Assembly: GCF_017876395.1 (NCBI RefSeq)
Contig: NZ_JAGINX010000001.1
Span: 2,356,001 to 2,420,000 of the forward strand
DNA: 64,000 nucleotides
Direction of reading: 5' to 3'
Origin: Nesterenkonia lacusekhoensis
GTDB taxonomy: Bacteria > Actinomycetota > Actinomycetes > Actinomycetales > Micrococcaceae
Of this stretch, positions 34,592 through 43,281 are shown piece after piece. Every line of letters begins with the position of its first letter. The first letter of the stretch is position 1. A program made the translations under genes and the position numbers. The notes beneath the pieces are model-generated. The model did not search any database. It was not told where the DNA came from and worked only from the letters and a program-made list of their open reading frames with translations.

Positions 34592-35515
34592 TCAGTCGTT
34601 GCGGATCGCCTCGATGGTGTAGCCGGTGCGGAACCACTCGCCCGGCGCCAGGTACACCACGTCTTCGCCGGTGTTGAACGCGTTCGGAGGCGAGGTCATA
34701 GGCTCCACGGCCACGCCGGCGCGGTCGATCTGCTCGCCGGTGTAGACCTGGACCCAGGGGGTGTCGCCGATCATGCGAACCACGAATCCCGACGGACCGT
34801 GGATCAGCTCGGCGCTCCACTCCTGGGGCAGCGAGGTGAAGGTGTGATCGATGCTGCGCCCGGTCAGCAGGGGGCCTGCGGTGAGGTCGTAGTCGCCCTT
34901 GACCTTCTGGCGGCCGATGACCTGACCGTTGTCCTTCCCCAGAAGCATGACCTGGGCGGGCAGGCACAGCCGGCACTCATCCAGCTTGGCGTCGCCGGCC
35001 ATGAGGTAGGGGTGGAAGCCGGCCGCGAAGGGCGCCGGAGCCTGATCGGCCGCCTCGAAGTCGTCGACATCGGGGTCGGCGTCGTCGGGGAGGTAGCGCA
35101 CGCTGAGCGTGGTGGAGAGGCCGAAGGCGGCTGCCACCCGGTAGATCAGGGAGATCTCCAGACGGAAGGGATAGCCCTCGGTCGGCTCGAGGACGCCGGT
35201 GAGGTGGACGCTGGACTCGGTGCTGCTCAGCACGGTCAGGTCGTGCTCATGGAGGAATCCGTGGATGGCGGCACCGGTCGCCTCCTCGGTGACCGGCAGC
35301 TCATAGGTGGTCTCGTCATGGACGTAGGACGCGCCGGCGATCCGATTCGGCCAGGGGGCCAGCACCGCGCCAGGGAATCCGCCCTCGGTCCGAGCAGCGG
35401 GGACGATCAGATCGTCCTGGTCGCTGGCCAGACTGAGCAGCTGTCCGCCGCGCGGATGGACCTCCGCGATATATCCTCCGCCGGTGATGACGACCGGCGC
35501 CTGCGTCGCGTTCAT
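34592..35515 (-). CDS. Aldose 1-epimerase family protein (galactose mutarotase-like)
   Basis: The 307-residue protein has the mutarotase landmarks APWPNRIAGASY (substrate Arg), AIHGFLHEHDL (His), FAAGFHPYLMAG (catalytic His region) and AVEPMTSPPNAFN (catalytic Glu). It interconverts sugar anomers, probably for a pentose or hexose. The ATG follows AAGGAG with 5-base spacing. It is divergent from a HAD phosphatase with a 24-bp palindrome between them. Confidence 0.92.
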   Translation of the reverse strand: MNATQAPVVITGGGYIAEVHPRGGQLLSLASDQDDLIVPAARTEGGFPGAVLAPWPNRIAGASYVHDETTYELPVTEEATGAAIHGFLHEHDLTVLSSTESSVHLTGVLEPTEGYPFRLEISLIYRVAAAFGLSTTLSVRYLPDDADPDVDDFEAADQAPAPFAAGFHPYLMAGDAKLDECRLCLPAQVMLLGKDNGQVIGRQKVKGDYDLTAGPLLTGRSIDHTFTSLPQEWSAELIHGPSGFVVRMIGDTPWVQVYTGEQIDRAGVAVEPMTSPPNAFNTGEDVVYLAPGEWFRTGYTIEAIRND

Positions 35516-35567
35516 GGTTCTCCTTCAGGGGCAACGCGGGCTGAGCCCTATGACGTGTCACCCCACA

Positions 35568-35591
35568 GTATCTGAGGCACCCCTCAGATAC
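35568..35591. promoter_or_regulatory. 24-bp perfect inverted repeat between epimerase and HAD genes
   Basis: GTATCTGAGG (35568-35577) and CCTCAGATAC (35582-35591) form a perfect 10-bp inverted repeat with a 4-base spacer in the 136-bp divergent promoter region. It is a strong operator candidate for a GntR/LacI-type sugar regulator controlling both genes. Confidence 0.65.
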
Positions 35592-35651
35592 CCACTATGA
35601 CGCGGATGACAGCGGAACTCTGCGAGCTTCTGGGGCATAATGAGGACAACT

Positions 35652-36542
35652 ATGGACTCCGCAGACACCTCCTCCGCGTCCCCCAGCACCAGCGACTTCT
35701 CGGTCCCCGCTGCCGGCCGCGGCGGCTCCTTCACCCACCAGTCCGGCAAGAAGATGGTGTGCCTGGACGTGGACGGGACCCTCGTGGACCATGACGGCCA
35801 CATGTCCGAGGCCGTGAAGCAGACCGGCCGCGCCGTCGTCGCCGACGGCCACACCGTCGTGGTGGCCACGGGCCGCTCACTGCCGGCCACCCTGCCGGTG
35901 GTCGAGACCCTCGGCATCGAGCACGGCTACGTGGTCTGCAGCAACGGCGGCGTGACCGTGCGGGTGGACACCACCCTGGCGGAGAACTACGAGATCATCG
36001 ACCAGCAGATCTTCGACCCCGCCCCCGCCCTGGAGCAGCTCAGCGAGCAGCTGCCTCACGCCAAGTTCGCCGTGGAGACCTCGGCCGGCGAGTTCCTCTC
36101 GACCGAGCGGTTCGAAGACATGTCCTTCGGCCTGGCCGCTGAGGGCGTGAGCTTCGCAGAGCTCAAGCAGTCCCGGGCGGTGCGCATGGTGGTCAACTCC
36201 TTCGACTCCACCGCCGAGGAGTTCCAGGAGGCCGTGGAGGGGATCGGTCTGCAGGGCGTGAGCTACGCCGTGGGCTGGTCCGCCTGGCTGGACATCGCCG
36301 CCGCAGGCACCACCAAGGCCTCTTCGCTGGAGATGCTGCGTCAGAAGATCGGCGCGGCCCACGAAGACACGCTGGCCGCCGGGGACGGGCGCAACGACAT
36401 CGAGATGCTGCAGTGGGCGGCCCGCGGAGTGGCGATGGGCCAGGCCGTGGAGGAGGTCATCGCCGTGGCCGATGAGACCACCGGCACCGTCTACGAAGAC
36501 GGCCTGGTCGATGTGCTGAAGTCGGTGCTCGCCCGGGACTGA
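35652..36542 (+). CDS. HAD-superfamily hydrolase, Cof type
   Basis: The 296-residue phosphatase has motif I DVDGTLVDHDG after a roughly 30-residue Ser/Thr-rich extension, motif II VVATGRS, a conserved Lys region (GTTKASSL) and the motif III/IV run GDGRNDIEML. Cof-type enzymes act on sugar phosphates, FMN or PLP. A -10-like CATAAT at 35636-35641 lies 10 bases before this ATG; a second ATG at 35640 overlaps that box and is less likely. It adjoins a sugar-gene graveyard. Confidence 0.88.
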   Translation: MDSADTSSASPSTSDFSVPAAGRGGSFTHQSGKKMVCLDVDGTLVDHDGHMSEAVKQTGRAVVADGHTVVVATGRSLPATLPVVETLGIEHGYVVCSNGGVTVRVDTTLAENYEIIDQQIFDPAPALEQLSEQLPHAKFAVETSAGEFLSTERFEDMSFGLAAEGVSFAELKQSRAVRMVVNSFDSTAEEFQEAVEGIGLQGVSYAVGWSAWLDIAAAGTTKASSLEMLRQKIGAAHEDTLAAGDGRNDIEMLQWAARGVAMGQAVEEVIAVADETTGTVYEDGLVDVLKSVLARD

Positions 36543-36656
36543 GCCGGCGTCGCCGTTGCGCTGCATCTGGACGGAGACCAGCGCTACGCGCAGTTCCTGG
36601 ACCCCGGCCCTGACACCGGGCCGTTCAGCGACGTCTCCGACTGGCGCCTGGGCTGA
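36543..36656 (+). other. Unrecognised 37-codon open remnant
   Basis: Directly after the HAD stop, the same frame continues for 37 codons to TGA at 36654, reading ALHLDGDQRYAQFLDPGPD and ending SDVSDWRLG. It has protein-like composition but no start codon or recognised family. It may be the tail of a deleted gene or of a longer HAD-region protein. Confidence 0.4.
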
Positions 36657-37007
36657 CCGGGCGCCGCTTCTCAGCCGGCGTACGACGGATGGCTGCACTT
36701 CGACTACAAGCCCTCCCGCACCGACTACGTGGACGGCATCTGGGATTCCGCCGCGGCGAACGCCAAGATGGTCACGCTGCTGGCCGATAAGGCCAAGGCC
36801 TACCGTCAGGACCCGGAGGTCCAGGCAGCCTTCGAGGAGGCCGGCATCTTCGACCTGGCCAAGCCCACCCTGGGCGAAGGCGAGTCGATCAGCGACCTCC
36901 TGGCCGACACCTCCTCCTATGAGGAGTTCGACGCCGAGAAGGCCGCTGAGCGGAACTACGGCTTCGTGAAGCTCAACCAGCTGGCAGTGAACCACCTGAT
37001 CGGCTAA
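36657..37007 (+). pseudogene. xylA: Xylose isomerase, C-terminal fragment
   Basis: Frame 36657-37007 encodes only the last 109 or so residues of XylA. It runs from GWLHFDYKPSRTDYVDG and IWDSAAANAKMVTLLADKA to a proper C-terminus ending NQLAVNHLIG and TAA. The first two-thirds, with the metal-binding and catalytic residues, are missing, so it cannot be active. It precedes xylulokinase in the normal xylAB order. The 3' end still carries a likely promoter for xylB. Confidence 0.85.
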
Positions 37008-37010
37008 TTT
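37005..37010 (+). promoter_or_regulatory. Candidate -10 for leaderless xylB
   Basis: TAATTT overlaps the xylA stop codon and ends 6 bases before the xylB ATG. There is no ribosome site, so xylB could still be expressed from this box despite the loss of xylA. Confidence 0.4.
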
Positions 37011-37016
37011 TCGGAT

Positions 37017-38483
37017 ATGACTACCCTCGTCGCCGGCATCGACTCCTCCACCCAGTCCTGCAAAGTCGTCATCCGCGACGCCGAGACGGGCGCCCTGGTC
37101 CGGCAGGGTTCGGCCAAGCACCCTGAAGGCACCGAGGTGGCTCCGGAGCACTGGTGGGACGCCCTGCTGGAAGCCATCGAACAGGCAGGCGGCCTAGCGG
37201 ATGTCTCCGCCGCCTCCGTCGGCGGCCAGCAGCACGGGATGGTGGTGCTCGACGCCGACGGCGGGGTCATCCGAGACGCTCTGCTGTGGAACGACACCCG
37301 ATCGGCCGAGGCCGCTGAGGCACTGATCGCCGAGCACGCTCAGAGTGAGGTCCCTGCGGGCGGGGAGGACACCTCCGGAAGCGCCGCCTGGGTGCAGATG
37401 AGTGGAACGGTCCCGGTGGCCTCGCTGACGGTCACCAAGCTGCGCTGGCTCGCCGACGCCGAACCGGAGAACACAGGCCGCGTGGCCGCCGTCGCACTCC
37501 CCCACGACTGGCTGACCTGGAAGCTCTCCGGGTCGCAGCGGCTGGAGGATCTGGCCACCGACCGCTCGGACGCCTCCGGCACCGGGTACTTCGACCCCAG
37601 CGGCGGGACCTACCGCTATGACCTGCTGGCCCAGGCGCTGCATCTCTCCGAGGAGCAGGCACGGCGGATCGTGCTCCCGAAGGTGGCCGGCCCGAGCGAA
37701 CAGGTCGGGACCGGAGACGCCTCCCGCGGCTGGGGCGGCGTGGCGCTGGGCCCCGGAGCCGGAGACAATGCTGCGGCCGCATTGGGTCTGGGTATGTCCA
37801 CCGGGGATGTGGCGATCTCCATCGGCACCTCCGGCGTGGTCTCGGCCGTCTCTCCGAAGGGCATCCAGGACCCCTCTGGCATGGTGACCGGCTTCGCCGA
37901 TGCCACCGGAGAGTTCCTGCCGCTGGCGGTGACGCTCAACGGCTCACGCGTGCTCGACGGCGCGGCCCGCATGCTGGGCGTGGACCACGACGGGCTGGCC
38001 GAGCTGGCTCTGGCCGCAGAGCCGGGGGCGAACGGCCTGACCCTGATCCCTTACCTGGAGGGCGAGCGCACACCGAATCTCCCGCATGCCACGGGATCCT
38101 TCGTGGGGCTGTCCCTGACCTCGATGAACCCGCAGGATGTGGCCCGCGCCGCCGTGGAGGGGCTGCTCTGCGGACTCGCCGACGGCCTGGAGGCGATGAC
38201 CTCGCTGGGCGTCCCGGTGGAGTCGATCAGTCTGATCGGCGGGGCCGCGCGCTCGGCCGCCGTGCAGCAGATCGCTCCGGCCGTGCTGGGCCGCGAGGTG
38301 CAGGTGCCTGAGCCGGGCGAATACGTGGCCGACGGCGCCGCCCGCCAGGCCGCCTGGGTGCTCTCCGGGGAGCCCGATCCGCCGCAGTGGAGCACCTCTG
38401 CTGTGCAGACCTTCGCCGCAGAGCCGACGCCGTCTGTGCGGGAGACCTACGCCGCGCGTCGAGGGCTCGTGGCGGAGCGCTGA
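37017..38483 (+). CDS. xylB: Xylulokinase (FGGY family)
   Basis: The 488-residue FGGY kinase phosphorylates D-xylulose for the pentose phosphate pathway. It opens with [15 protein letters not shown] (phosphate loop), then [11 protein letters not shown] and LLWNDTRS (substrate site), and has a C-terminal ATPase half with [29 protein letters not shown] and [16 protein letters not shown]. It is full length and intact, but its partner xylA is a remnant and no xylose transporter is in the window, so its present role may be another ketose. Confidence 0.93.
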   Translation: MTTLVAGIDSSTQSCKVVIRDAETGALVRQGSAKHPEGTEVAPEHWWDALLEAIEQAGGLADVSAASVGGQQHGMVVLDADGGVIRDALLWNDTRSAEAAEALIAEHAQSEVPAGGEDTSGSAAWVQMSGTVPVASLTVTKLRWLADAEPENTGRVAAVALPHDWLTWKLSGSQRLEDLATDRSDASGTGYFDPSGGTYRYDLLAQALHLSEEQARRIVLPKVAGPSEQVGTGDASRGWGGVALGPGAGDNAAAALGLGMSTGDVAISIGTSGVVSAVSPKGIQDPSGMVTGFADATGEFLPLAVTLNGSRVLDGAARMLGVDHDGLAELALAAEPGANGLTLIPYLEGERTPNLPHATGSFVGLSLTSMNPQDVARAAVEGLLCGLADGLEAMTSLGVPVESISLIGGAARSAAVQQIAPAVLGREVQVPEPGEYVADGAARQAAWVLSGEPDPPQWSTSAVQTFAAEPTPSVRETYAARRGLVAER

Positions 38484-38503
38484 GGCGCTGGCCTACAGCC
38501 GCT

Positions 38504-38570
38504 GATCGCCCCGGGCTCTTCCCGCATGTCGCCTCTCAGAGGCAGTTTTCCGCAAGAACCCGGGGCGATC
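38504..38570. repeat. Dispersed palindrome, family C, copy 1
   Basis: GATCGCCCCGGG (38504-38515) and CCCGGGGCGATC (38559-38570) are perfect outer arms, and GCCTC/GAGGC (38531-38535/38539-38543) closes the inner stem; 24 of 32 positions pair overall. It lies just after xylB, convergent with a DUF559 remnant. Confidence 0.75.
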
Positions 38571-38820
38571 TGCGTGGGACACCCTTGCGCAGCAGCTTCT
38601 GCCCCAGCATCCATGGGTTCTGCAGGTCCTCCCAGCCCCAACGAGCAGCACGCATGCCCGTGACCATCTCGACCTGCTCCTCCCTGCGCTTCTCCTCCCA
38701 ATACACCGACTGGTCACTGAGCCCGTACAGGGTGGCGGCGTCGGTGTACTTCATACGGCCGTCGAACTCGCCGAAGACCTCCTCCCACTCAGCGATTACA
38801 TCGATGTAAAGCTGGAGCCA
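38536..38820 (-). pseudogene. DUF559-type endonuclease-domain protein, C-terminal fragment
   Basis: The minus frame from 38820 encodes LQLYIDVIAEWEEVFGEFDG, then RMKYTD, SVYWEEKRREEQVEMVTGM and WEDLQNP, which resembles the C-terminal vsr/DUF559-like nuclease fold of actinobacterial AbiEi/DUF559 proteins. A TGA lies directly before it and no start is present, so only the last third remains. The tail reads into the family C palindrome. A second, longer relative lies at 41382-43565. Confidence 0.6.
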
Positions 38821-38878
38821 TCATGCACAAAGGGTGACCCAGATCATAGATGCAGGTCACTTTTCTCGACGGTGCACC

Positions 38879-39892
38879 TCAACGGCCCGACGGCGGCACA
38901 TACCCTGCCGGCCACGCGTCGCTGCTGCGGCGCGCCGTCAGCGCATGAGGGATCTCCACCGCTCGGGGACCGATGGAACGATCCGCGATCCGCTCTGCCA
39001 GCAGATCCATCGCCTCCCGGACGTAGTGGTGGTGGTCGAACCTGACGGTGGTCAGCGGAGGCCAGGTATAGGCGGCGTGTTGGACGTCGTCGAAACCGGA
39101 GACCAGCACGTCCTCGGGAACCCTCACCCCAGCCTCATGCAGGGCGTACAGGGCCCCCATCGCGATGGAGTCGGTGAAGGCGATGACCGCGTCGAAGGCC
39201 ACCTCCCGCCGCAGCAGCTCACGCATCCCCGCAGCGCCGCCCTCGATGGTCCATTCGATGACCTCGACCTGCAGCTCGTCCGGGGCGGGCAGTCCGCGGC
39301 GCGTCACCCCGTCGATGTAGCCCTGGAGGCGCTGGCCCATCGTGGCCTTTCGGTCCTCCGAGCCGGCCAGGCCACCGCCCAGCACCGCCACCCGGCGGGC
39401 GCCCTGATCGATCATGTGCTCGGCGGAGAGTCGGCCCGCGGCACGGGAGTTCACGAAGACCCGGTCGGTGCGGTGCTGCTCCACCTCCCCGATCAGCACC
39501 ACCGGGGGGGGCAGATGATCGAGTCGCTCGACCACGCTGTCCTCCAGGCGGACCGGGTTCAGGATCAGACCGTCCACCTGATGGGTCCGGGCCCGGGAGA
39601 CCAGGTCGTACTCGCGCTCAGGCTCTGCGGCCGTCTCCTCGATCTGGATCATCACGCCCCGCTCGTGGGCCACTTCGAGCATGGCGTGGGTGATGCTGGC
39701 GGAGAAGGCGGTGCCGACGTCGGGAAGGGCGAAACCGATGACTCCGCTGCGGCCGTTCCGCAGCCCGCGAGCGCTCAGATTGGGCACGAAGTCCAGCTCG
39801 ACCATGGCGGACTCGACCTTGGCGCGCGTCTGCTGCCGTACTCCGGCCGCGCCGGTGAGCACATTGGAGACGGTCTTCGGAGAGACGCCGGC
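38879..39892 (-). pseudogene. LacI-family regulator, 5'-truncated
   Basis: The reading frame begins abruptly at AGVSPKTVSNVLTG, the second half of a LacI HTH, and continues as a complete LacI protein: hinge FVPNLSARGLRNGRSGVIGFALPDVG, sugar-binding domain, and end RRSSDAWPAGYVPPSGR. The first HTH helix and the start codon are gone. Upstream codons are antisense to a SorC-type fragment, so any extended product would be a chance fusion. DNA binding is expected to be lost. Confidence 0.82.
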
Positions 39893-40108
39893 GACGAGGT
39901 CACCTTCCCCGGCAGCGAACGCATGGTCCGGATCCCCGGGGAGACCCTGCATGCGGTGCCGCTGCGGATCGCCGCCGCCGTCGGGCCGCATAAGGCGCCG
40001 AGCATCATCGCCGCCGCGCGCACCGGATGGTTCAACTCTCTGGTCACGGATGAGGCCACCGCGCGCGCCATCGACAGGAGCCTCACGGGCGCACTCAGCG
40101 CGGGGTGA
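39893..40108 (+). pseudogene. SorC/DeoR-type sugar-binding regulator, C-terminal fragment
   Basis: The plus frame ending at 40108 encodes VRIPGETLHAVPLRIAAAVG, HKAPSIIAAARTGWFNSLVT and DEATARAIDRSL, which matches the last roughly 65 residues of SorC-type sugar-binding regulators (a VTDEATA motif precedes the end). Nothing upstream continues it: the sequence turns directly into the antisense of the truncated LacI gene. Confidence 0.7.
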
Positions 40109-40272
40109 GAACTGCGGCTCGGCGCAGGTGAGCGGTGACCGCGGGTCAGCTCTGGGCAGGCGTGGACCGACAGAAGGTCAGGCTCAGCTTCCTAGCGCCA
40201 CTTGTTGCGAGTTACTAAGATCTGGACTGTTGGCATACGCCAGCGTCCGTTCACATCGAAGGAGTGTTCGTC

Positions 40273-40761
40273 ATGGCTCAGAAGTACTCCGACTACACCG
40301 TTCCGGGCCTCGGCCAGGAGAACGGCCACGAAGTCGCCGGCCTGCTCCAGGGCCGGCTCCACGCACTGAATGACCTCCAGCTGGTGCTCAAGCACGTCCA
40401 CTGGAACGTGGTGGGCCCCACCTTCATCGCGGTCCACGAGATGCTCGACCCCCAGACTCAGACCGTCCGCGGCTTCGTCGACGAAGTGGCCGAGCGGATC
40501 GCTACGCTGGGCGGCTCCCCCAGCGGACTCACCGGCGAGCTGGTCTCAGCACGCAACTGGGAGGACTATCCGCTCCACAAGGCTGGAGTCCAGGAGCACC
40601 TTGCTGAGCTGGAGAAGGTCTACACCGGCGTCATCGAAGACCACCGCGACGTCCTGAGCAAGGTCGGCCAGATCGATCCGATCACTGAGGACCTGCTGAT
40701 CGGCCAGGTCAAGGAGCTCGAGCTCTTCCAGTGGTTCATCCGCTCCCACCTGGAGCGCTGA
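40273..40761 (+). CDS. dps: Dps-family DNA-binding ferritin-like protein
   Basis: The 162-residue Dps protein forms dodecamers that store iron and shield DNA. The intersubunit ferroxidase site is visible in LVLKHVHWNVVGPTFIAVHEMLDPQ and FVDEVAERIATLGGSP. AAGGAG at 40258-40263 is 9 bases before ATG 40273; an upstream GTG at 40264 would add three residues. It is intact, although both neighbouring genes are broken. Oxidative or starvation control is usual for the family. Confidence 0.93.
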   Translation: MAQKYSDYTVPGLGQENGHEVAGLLQGRLHALNDLQLVLKHVHWNVVGPTFIAVHEMLDPQTQTVRGFVDEVAERIATLGGSPSGLTGELVSARNWEDYPLHKAGVQEHLAELEKVYTGVIEDHRDVLSKVGQIDPITEDLLIGQVKELELFQWFIRSHLER

Positions 40762-40797
40762 GCACAGGGGCAGAGCGCAGGGATGTGAGCCCGCACC

Positions 40798-41244
40798 GAA
40801 TGCACTGAGGCCTGGGACAGGACCCTGGAGATCAACCTCAGCGGCACCTTCGCCGTGTGCCGTGCCGGCGGCGCTCGGATGAAGGCTCAGCAGTACGGGC
40901 GGATCATCAACATCGCTTCCCAGGCCGCGCATGTGGCGTTGGAACACCATGCCGCCTACAGCGCCTCAAAGTCGGGGCTCTTCGGCCTGACCACCTCGCT
41001 GGCCCGCGAGCTGGGCCCGCACGGCGTCACCGCCAACACCATCTCCCCCACCGTGGTGATGACCGAGTTGGGCAGGAAGGCCTGGGACGGCCCGCACGGC
41101 GAGGCCCATAAGGCGGAGATCCCGGCCCGGCGCTTTGCCGAGCCGGAGGAGATCGCCGCGGCGGCGGTGTTCCTCGCCTCCACGGAGGCGGCTATGGTCA
41201 ATGGGGCCGATCTGCGCGTGGACGGCGGATTCACCATCGTGTGA
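40798..41244 (+). pseudogene. Short-chain dehydrogenase/reductase, N-terminally truncated
   Basis: The frame contains EAWDRTLEINLSGTFAVCRA, RIINIASQAAHVALEHHAAY with SASKSG (catalytic Ser-Tyr-Lys), GVTANTISPTVVMTELGRKA and the C-terminal NGADLRVDGGFTIV. The NAD-binding TGxxxGxG half is missing and a TGA precedes the first coding residues. It resembles sugar-alcohol dehydrogenases, consistent with the surrounding pentose/pentitol remnants. An internal GTG at 40855 could start a 129-residue product, but it would lack the cofactor site. Confidence 0.8.
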
Positions 41245-41253
41245 TCCCTTGAA

Positions 41254-41331
41254 AGGCGATTCGAGCGGGGTTTTGGCCTTTATGAGCGGAATTTCCCCAT
41301 CAAAAGGGCCAAAACCCCGCCCGAATCCCGG
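41254..41331. repeat. Dispersed palindrome, family A, copy 2
   Basis: AGGCGATTCGAGCGGGGTTT starts the left arm and AAAAGGGCCAAAACCCCGCC the right arm; the loop contains GAGCGGAATTTCCCC. It follows the dehydrogenase remnant and precedes the split DUF559 gene. Confidence 0.85.
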
Positions 41332-42127
41332 AGCTGTGGATAACCTCTGCAGGTCTTCCGAGGAACCGGCAGGGTGGTCTCATGAAGACTCCCGCTCCCC
41401 TGCCGCCTCAGCTGCACGGCCGCGTCTTCAGCTCGGCCCAGGCCCGGGAGTTCGGCATCCCACCTAAGCGGCTTCGCGCTCGGGACATCCGGAGCATCGG
41501 CTGGGGACTTCATCAGCACGTCCCCCTCACCGCAGGAAGCCACAGCCCCGACGCCGGGGCGCTGCTGGCGCCCTTCTACTCCGGACCGAAGCTGGAGACT
41601 CACTACTCACCGCCTCCGGGACTCACCCACGATCGGCTCGCACTGCTCACAGCCCTGAGATCACAGCTCGACGACGGCGCCCGCTTCAGCCACGGCACGG
41701 CGGCACAGCTGCTCGGCCTCCCCCTTCCCCCGCGGCTGCAGCGCAGGGTCAAGGCCGGAGAGATCGAGATCAGCCGACCTCATATGACCTCCGCTGAACG
41801 GCTGCGGGGCCTGAGGTGTCACCGCGCGACGCCGGGGATCGAGGAGACGGGGAGTGTGCTCGGGCTTCCGATCAGCCGACCCGGCAGGGTACTGATCGAC
41901 CTGATGCCTCAGCTGAGACGCAATGAGCTGGTCGCTCTCGGTGATCAGCTCATCCGCACGCCTCAGCAGGGCTTGAGTCTGAGAACTCAGCCGTGGGAGA
42001 GCATCGAATCCCTGACCGCAGTGGTGAGACGGCACCCCTCGACCGACGGGATCGTGGCCGCCCGCGAGGCTCTCGACCTGATCCGAGACGGAGCCGACTC
42101 CCCTCCGGAGACTGCGATGCGCCTAGC

Positions 42128-43276
42128 TGTTGCGGGGCCTGACGTTGTTTACACCTCCCCGGGGCCAGGCATAGAAGAGGAGCAGGTCCTTCTCGCGGCA
42201 TGATGGGTAATCGCGAAACAACCGTCATCAGCGAAAGAGAACCTGCTCCTCGATGTCCCACGATAACGCGCCACTGACCCCGCAAGGACGCCTCCGCCTC
42301 ATCCGCCGTATCCAAAACGGCCGACCGTTGGCCCATGTCGCGGCTGAAGCCGGAGTCTCGAGAGCCTGCCTGTCGAAATGGCACCAGCGCTACCAACACC
42401 ACGGCGAAGACGGCCTCCACGATCGCTCGTCACGGCCGCAGGCATCGCCGGATACCACCCCGGACTGGGTGGTGGAGCTGATCGAGACCTGGCGCCGGGA
42501 GCATAAGTGGGCGTCCTCCCGCATCGCCGTCGAGCTTGAGCACGAGCACGGCTTCGGCATCCACCCACGCACCGTGGGCCGCTGGTTCAAGCACCTGGGC
42601 ATCAATAAGCGCCGCCACCTCGACCCGGGCGGAGAGTCCAACCGGCAGCCCGGCACGATCACCGCCGGCGCACCTGGGGCGATGGTTCACCTGGATGTGA
42701 AGAAGGCCGGCCGGATCCCCGAGGGCGGCGGCTGGTTCGCCCACGGCCGAGACTCCGAGGCCGCCCGTGCCGCTGATCGGTCGAAGAGCGCCGCGAAGAA
42801 GCAGGGCCACAACAGCAGCGGCTACACCTACCTGTACTCGGCAGTCGATGGATACACCCGCCTTGCCTACACCGAGGTGATGCAAGACGAGAAGGCCGCC
42901 ACCGCGGTGGAGTTCTTGAACAAGGCCAGAGCATTCTTCGCCGCCGAAGGCATCACCCGGCTGGGCCGGGTGGTCACCGATAACGGAGTGAACTTCGCCG
43001 CCGGCGACTTCACGCAGGCGGTGAACAACCTCGGCGGGATCCATCAGCGGATCAGGCCCTACACGCCGCGGCATAACGGCAAGGTCGAGCGATACCAGCG
43101 GATCCTGGCCGATGAATGCCTCTACGCGAGGACCTACGACTCCGAGTCGGCCCGAGCAGAAGCGATGAAAGTCTGGGTTCAGCACTACAATCATCACCGC
43201 CCCCACTCAGCTGCAGACGGTCAAGCTCCTGCCAGCCTCGTCCCGGGGCGCGTCACCAACGTCCTGCCCTCCTACA
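42128..43276 (+). mobile_element. IS481-family insertion sequence (1149 bp) with 6-bp target duplication
   Basis: The left end (TGTTGCGGGGCCTGACGTTG from 42128) and the reversed right end (TGTAGGAGGGCAGGACGTTG from 43276) match at 15 of 20 positions without gaps, and both begin with TGT as usual for IS481. CCTAGC flanks the element on both sides (42122-42127 and 43277-43282) as the target duplication. It contains one transposase gene. The clean duplication and intact gene suggest recent insertion. Confidence 0.92.
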
Positions 43277-43281
43277 CCTAG
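42253..43281 (+). CDS. IS481-family transposase
   Basis: The 342-residue transposase has an N-terminal HTH (RIQNGRPLAHVAAEAGVSRA), a second HTH-like region, and an rve-type catalytic core. Candidate DDE residues are the Asp in MVHLDVKKAGRI, the Asp in RVVTDNGVNF and the Glu in NGKVERYQRIL. It is full length. Its last sense codon (ACC) straddles the IS end and its stop codon TAG lies in the target duplication, so the element does not carry its own stop at this site. Confidence 0.95.
   Translation: MSHDNAPLTPQGRLRLIRRIQNGRPLAHVAAEAGVSRACLSKWHQRYQHHGEDGLHDRSSRPQASPDTTPDWVVELIETWRREHKWASSRIAVELEHEHGFGIHPRTVGRWFKHLGINKRRHLDPGGESNRQPGTITAGAPGAMVHLDVKKAGRIPEGGGWFAHGRDSEAARAADRSKSAAKKQGHNSSGYTYLYSAVDGYTRLAYTEVMQDEKAATAVEFLNKARAFFAAEGITRLGRVVTDNGVNFAAGDFTQAVNNLGGIHQRIRPYTPRHNGKVERYQRILADECLYARTYDSESARAEAMKVWVQHYNHHRPHSAADGQAPASLVPGRVTNVLPSYT

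Noticed and set aside
39893-39991. Extended N-terminus that would make the LacI gene look complete
   Set aside because: These 33 codons are the antisense of the SorC-type fragment and do not encode the missing first HTH helix.
38834-40108. A 424-codon plus-strand frame covering the LacI gene region
   Set aside because: Only its last 65 or so residues look like protein (the SorC-type fragment). The rest is antisense to the LacI pseudogene.
41254-41331. Possible tRNA-like structure in the family A palindrome (TTCGA and CCCCGC segments)
   Set aside because: It folds as one long hairpin, not a cloverleaf, and no anticodon arm or CCA-side acceptor pairing can be drawn.
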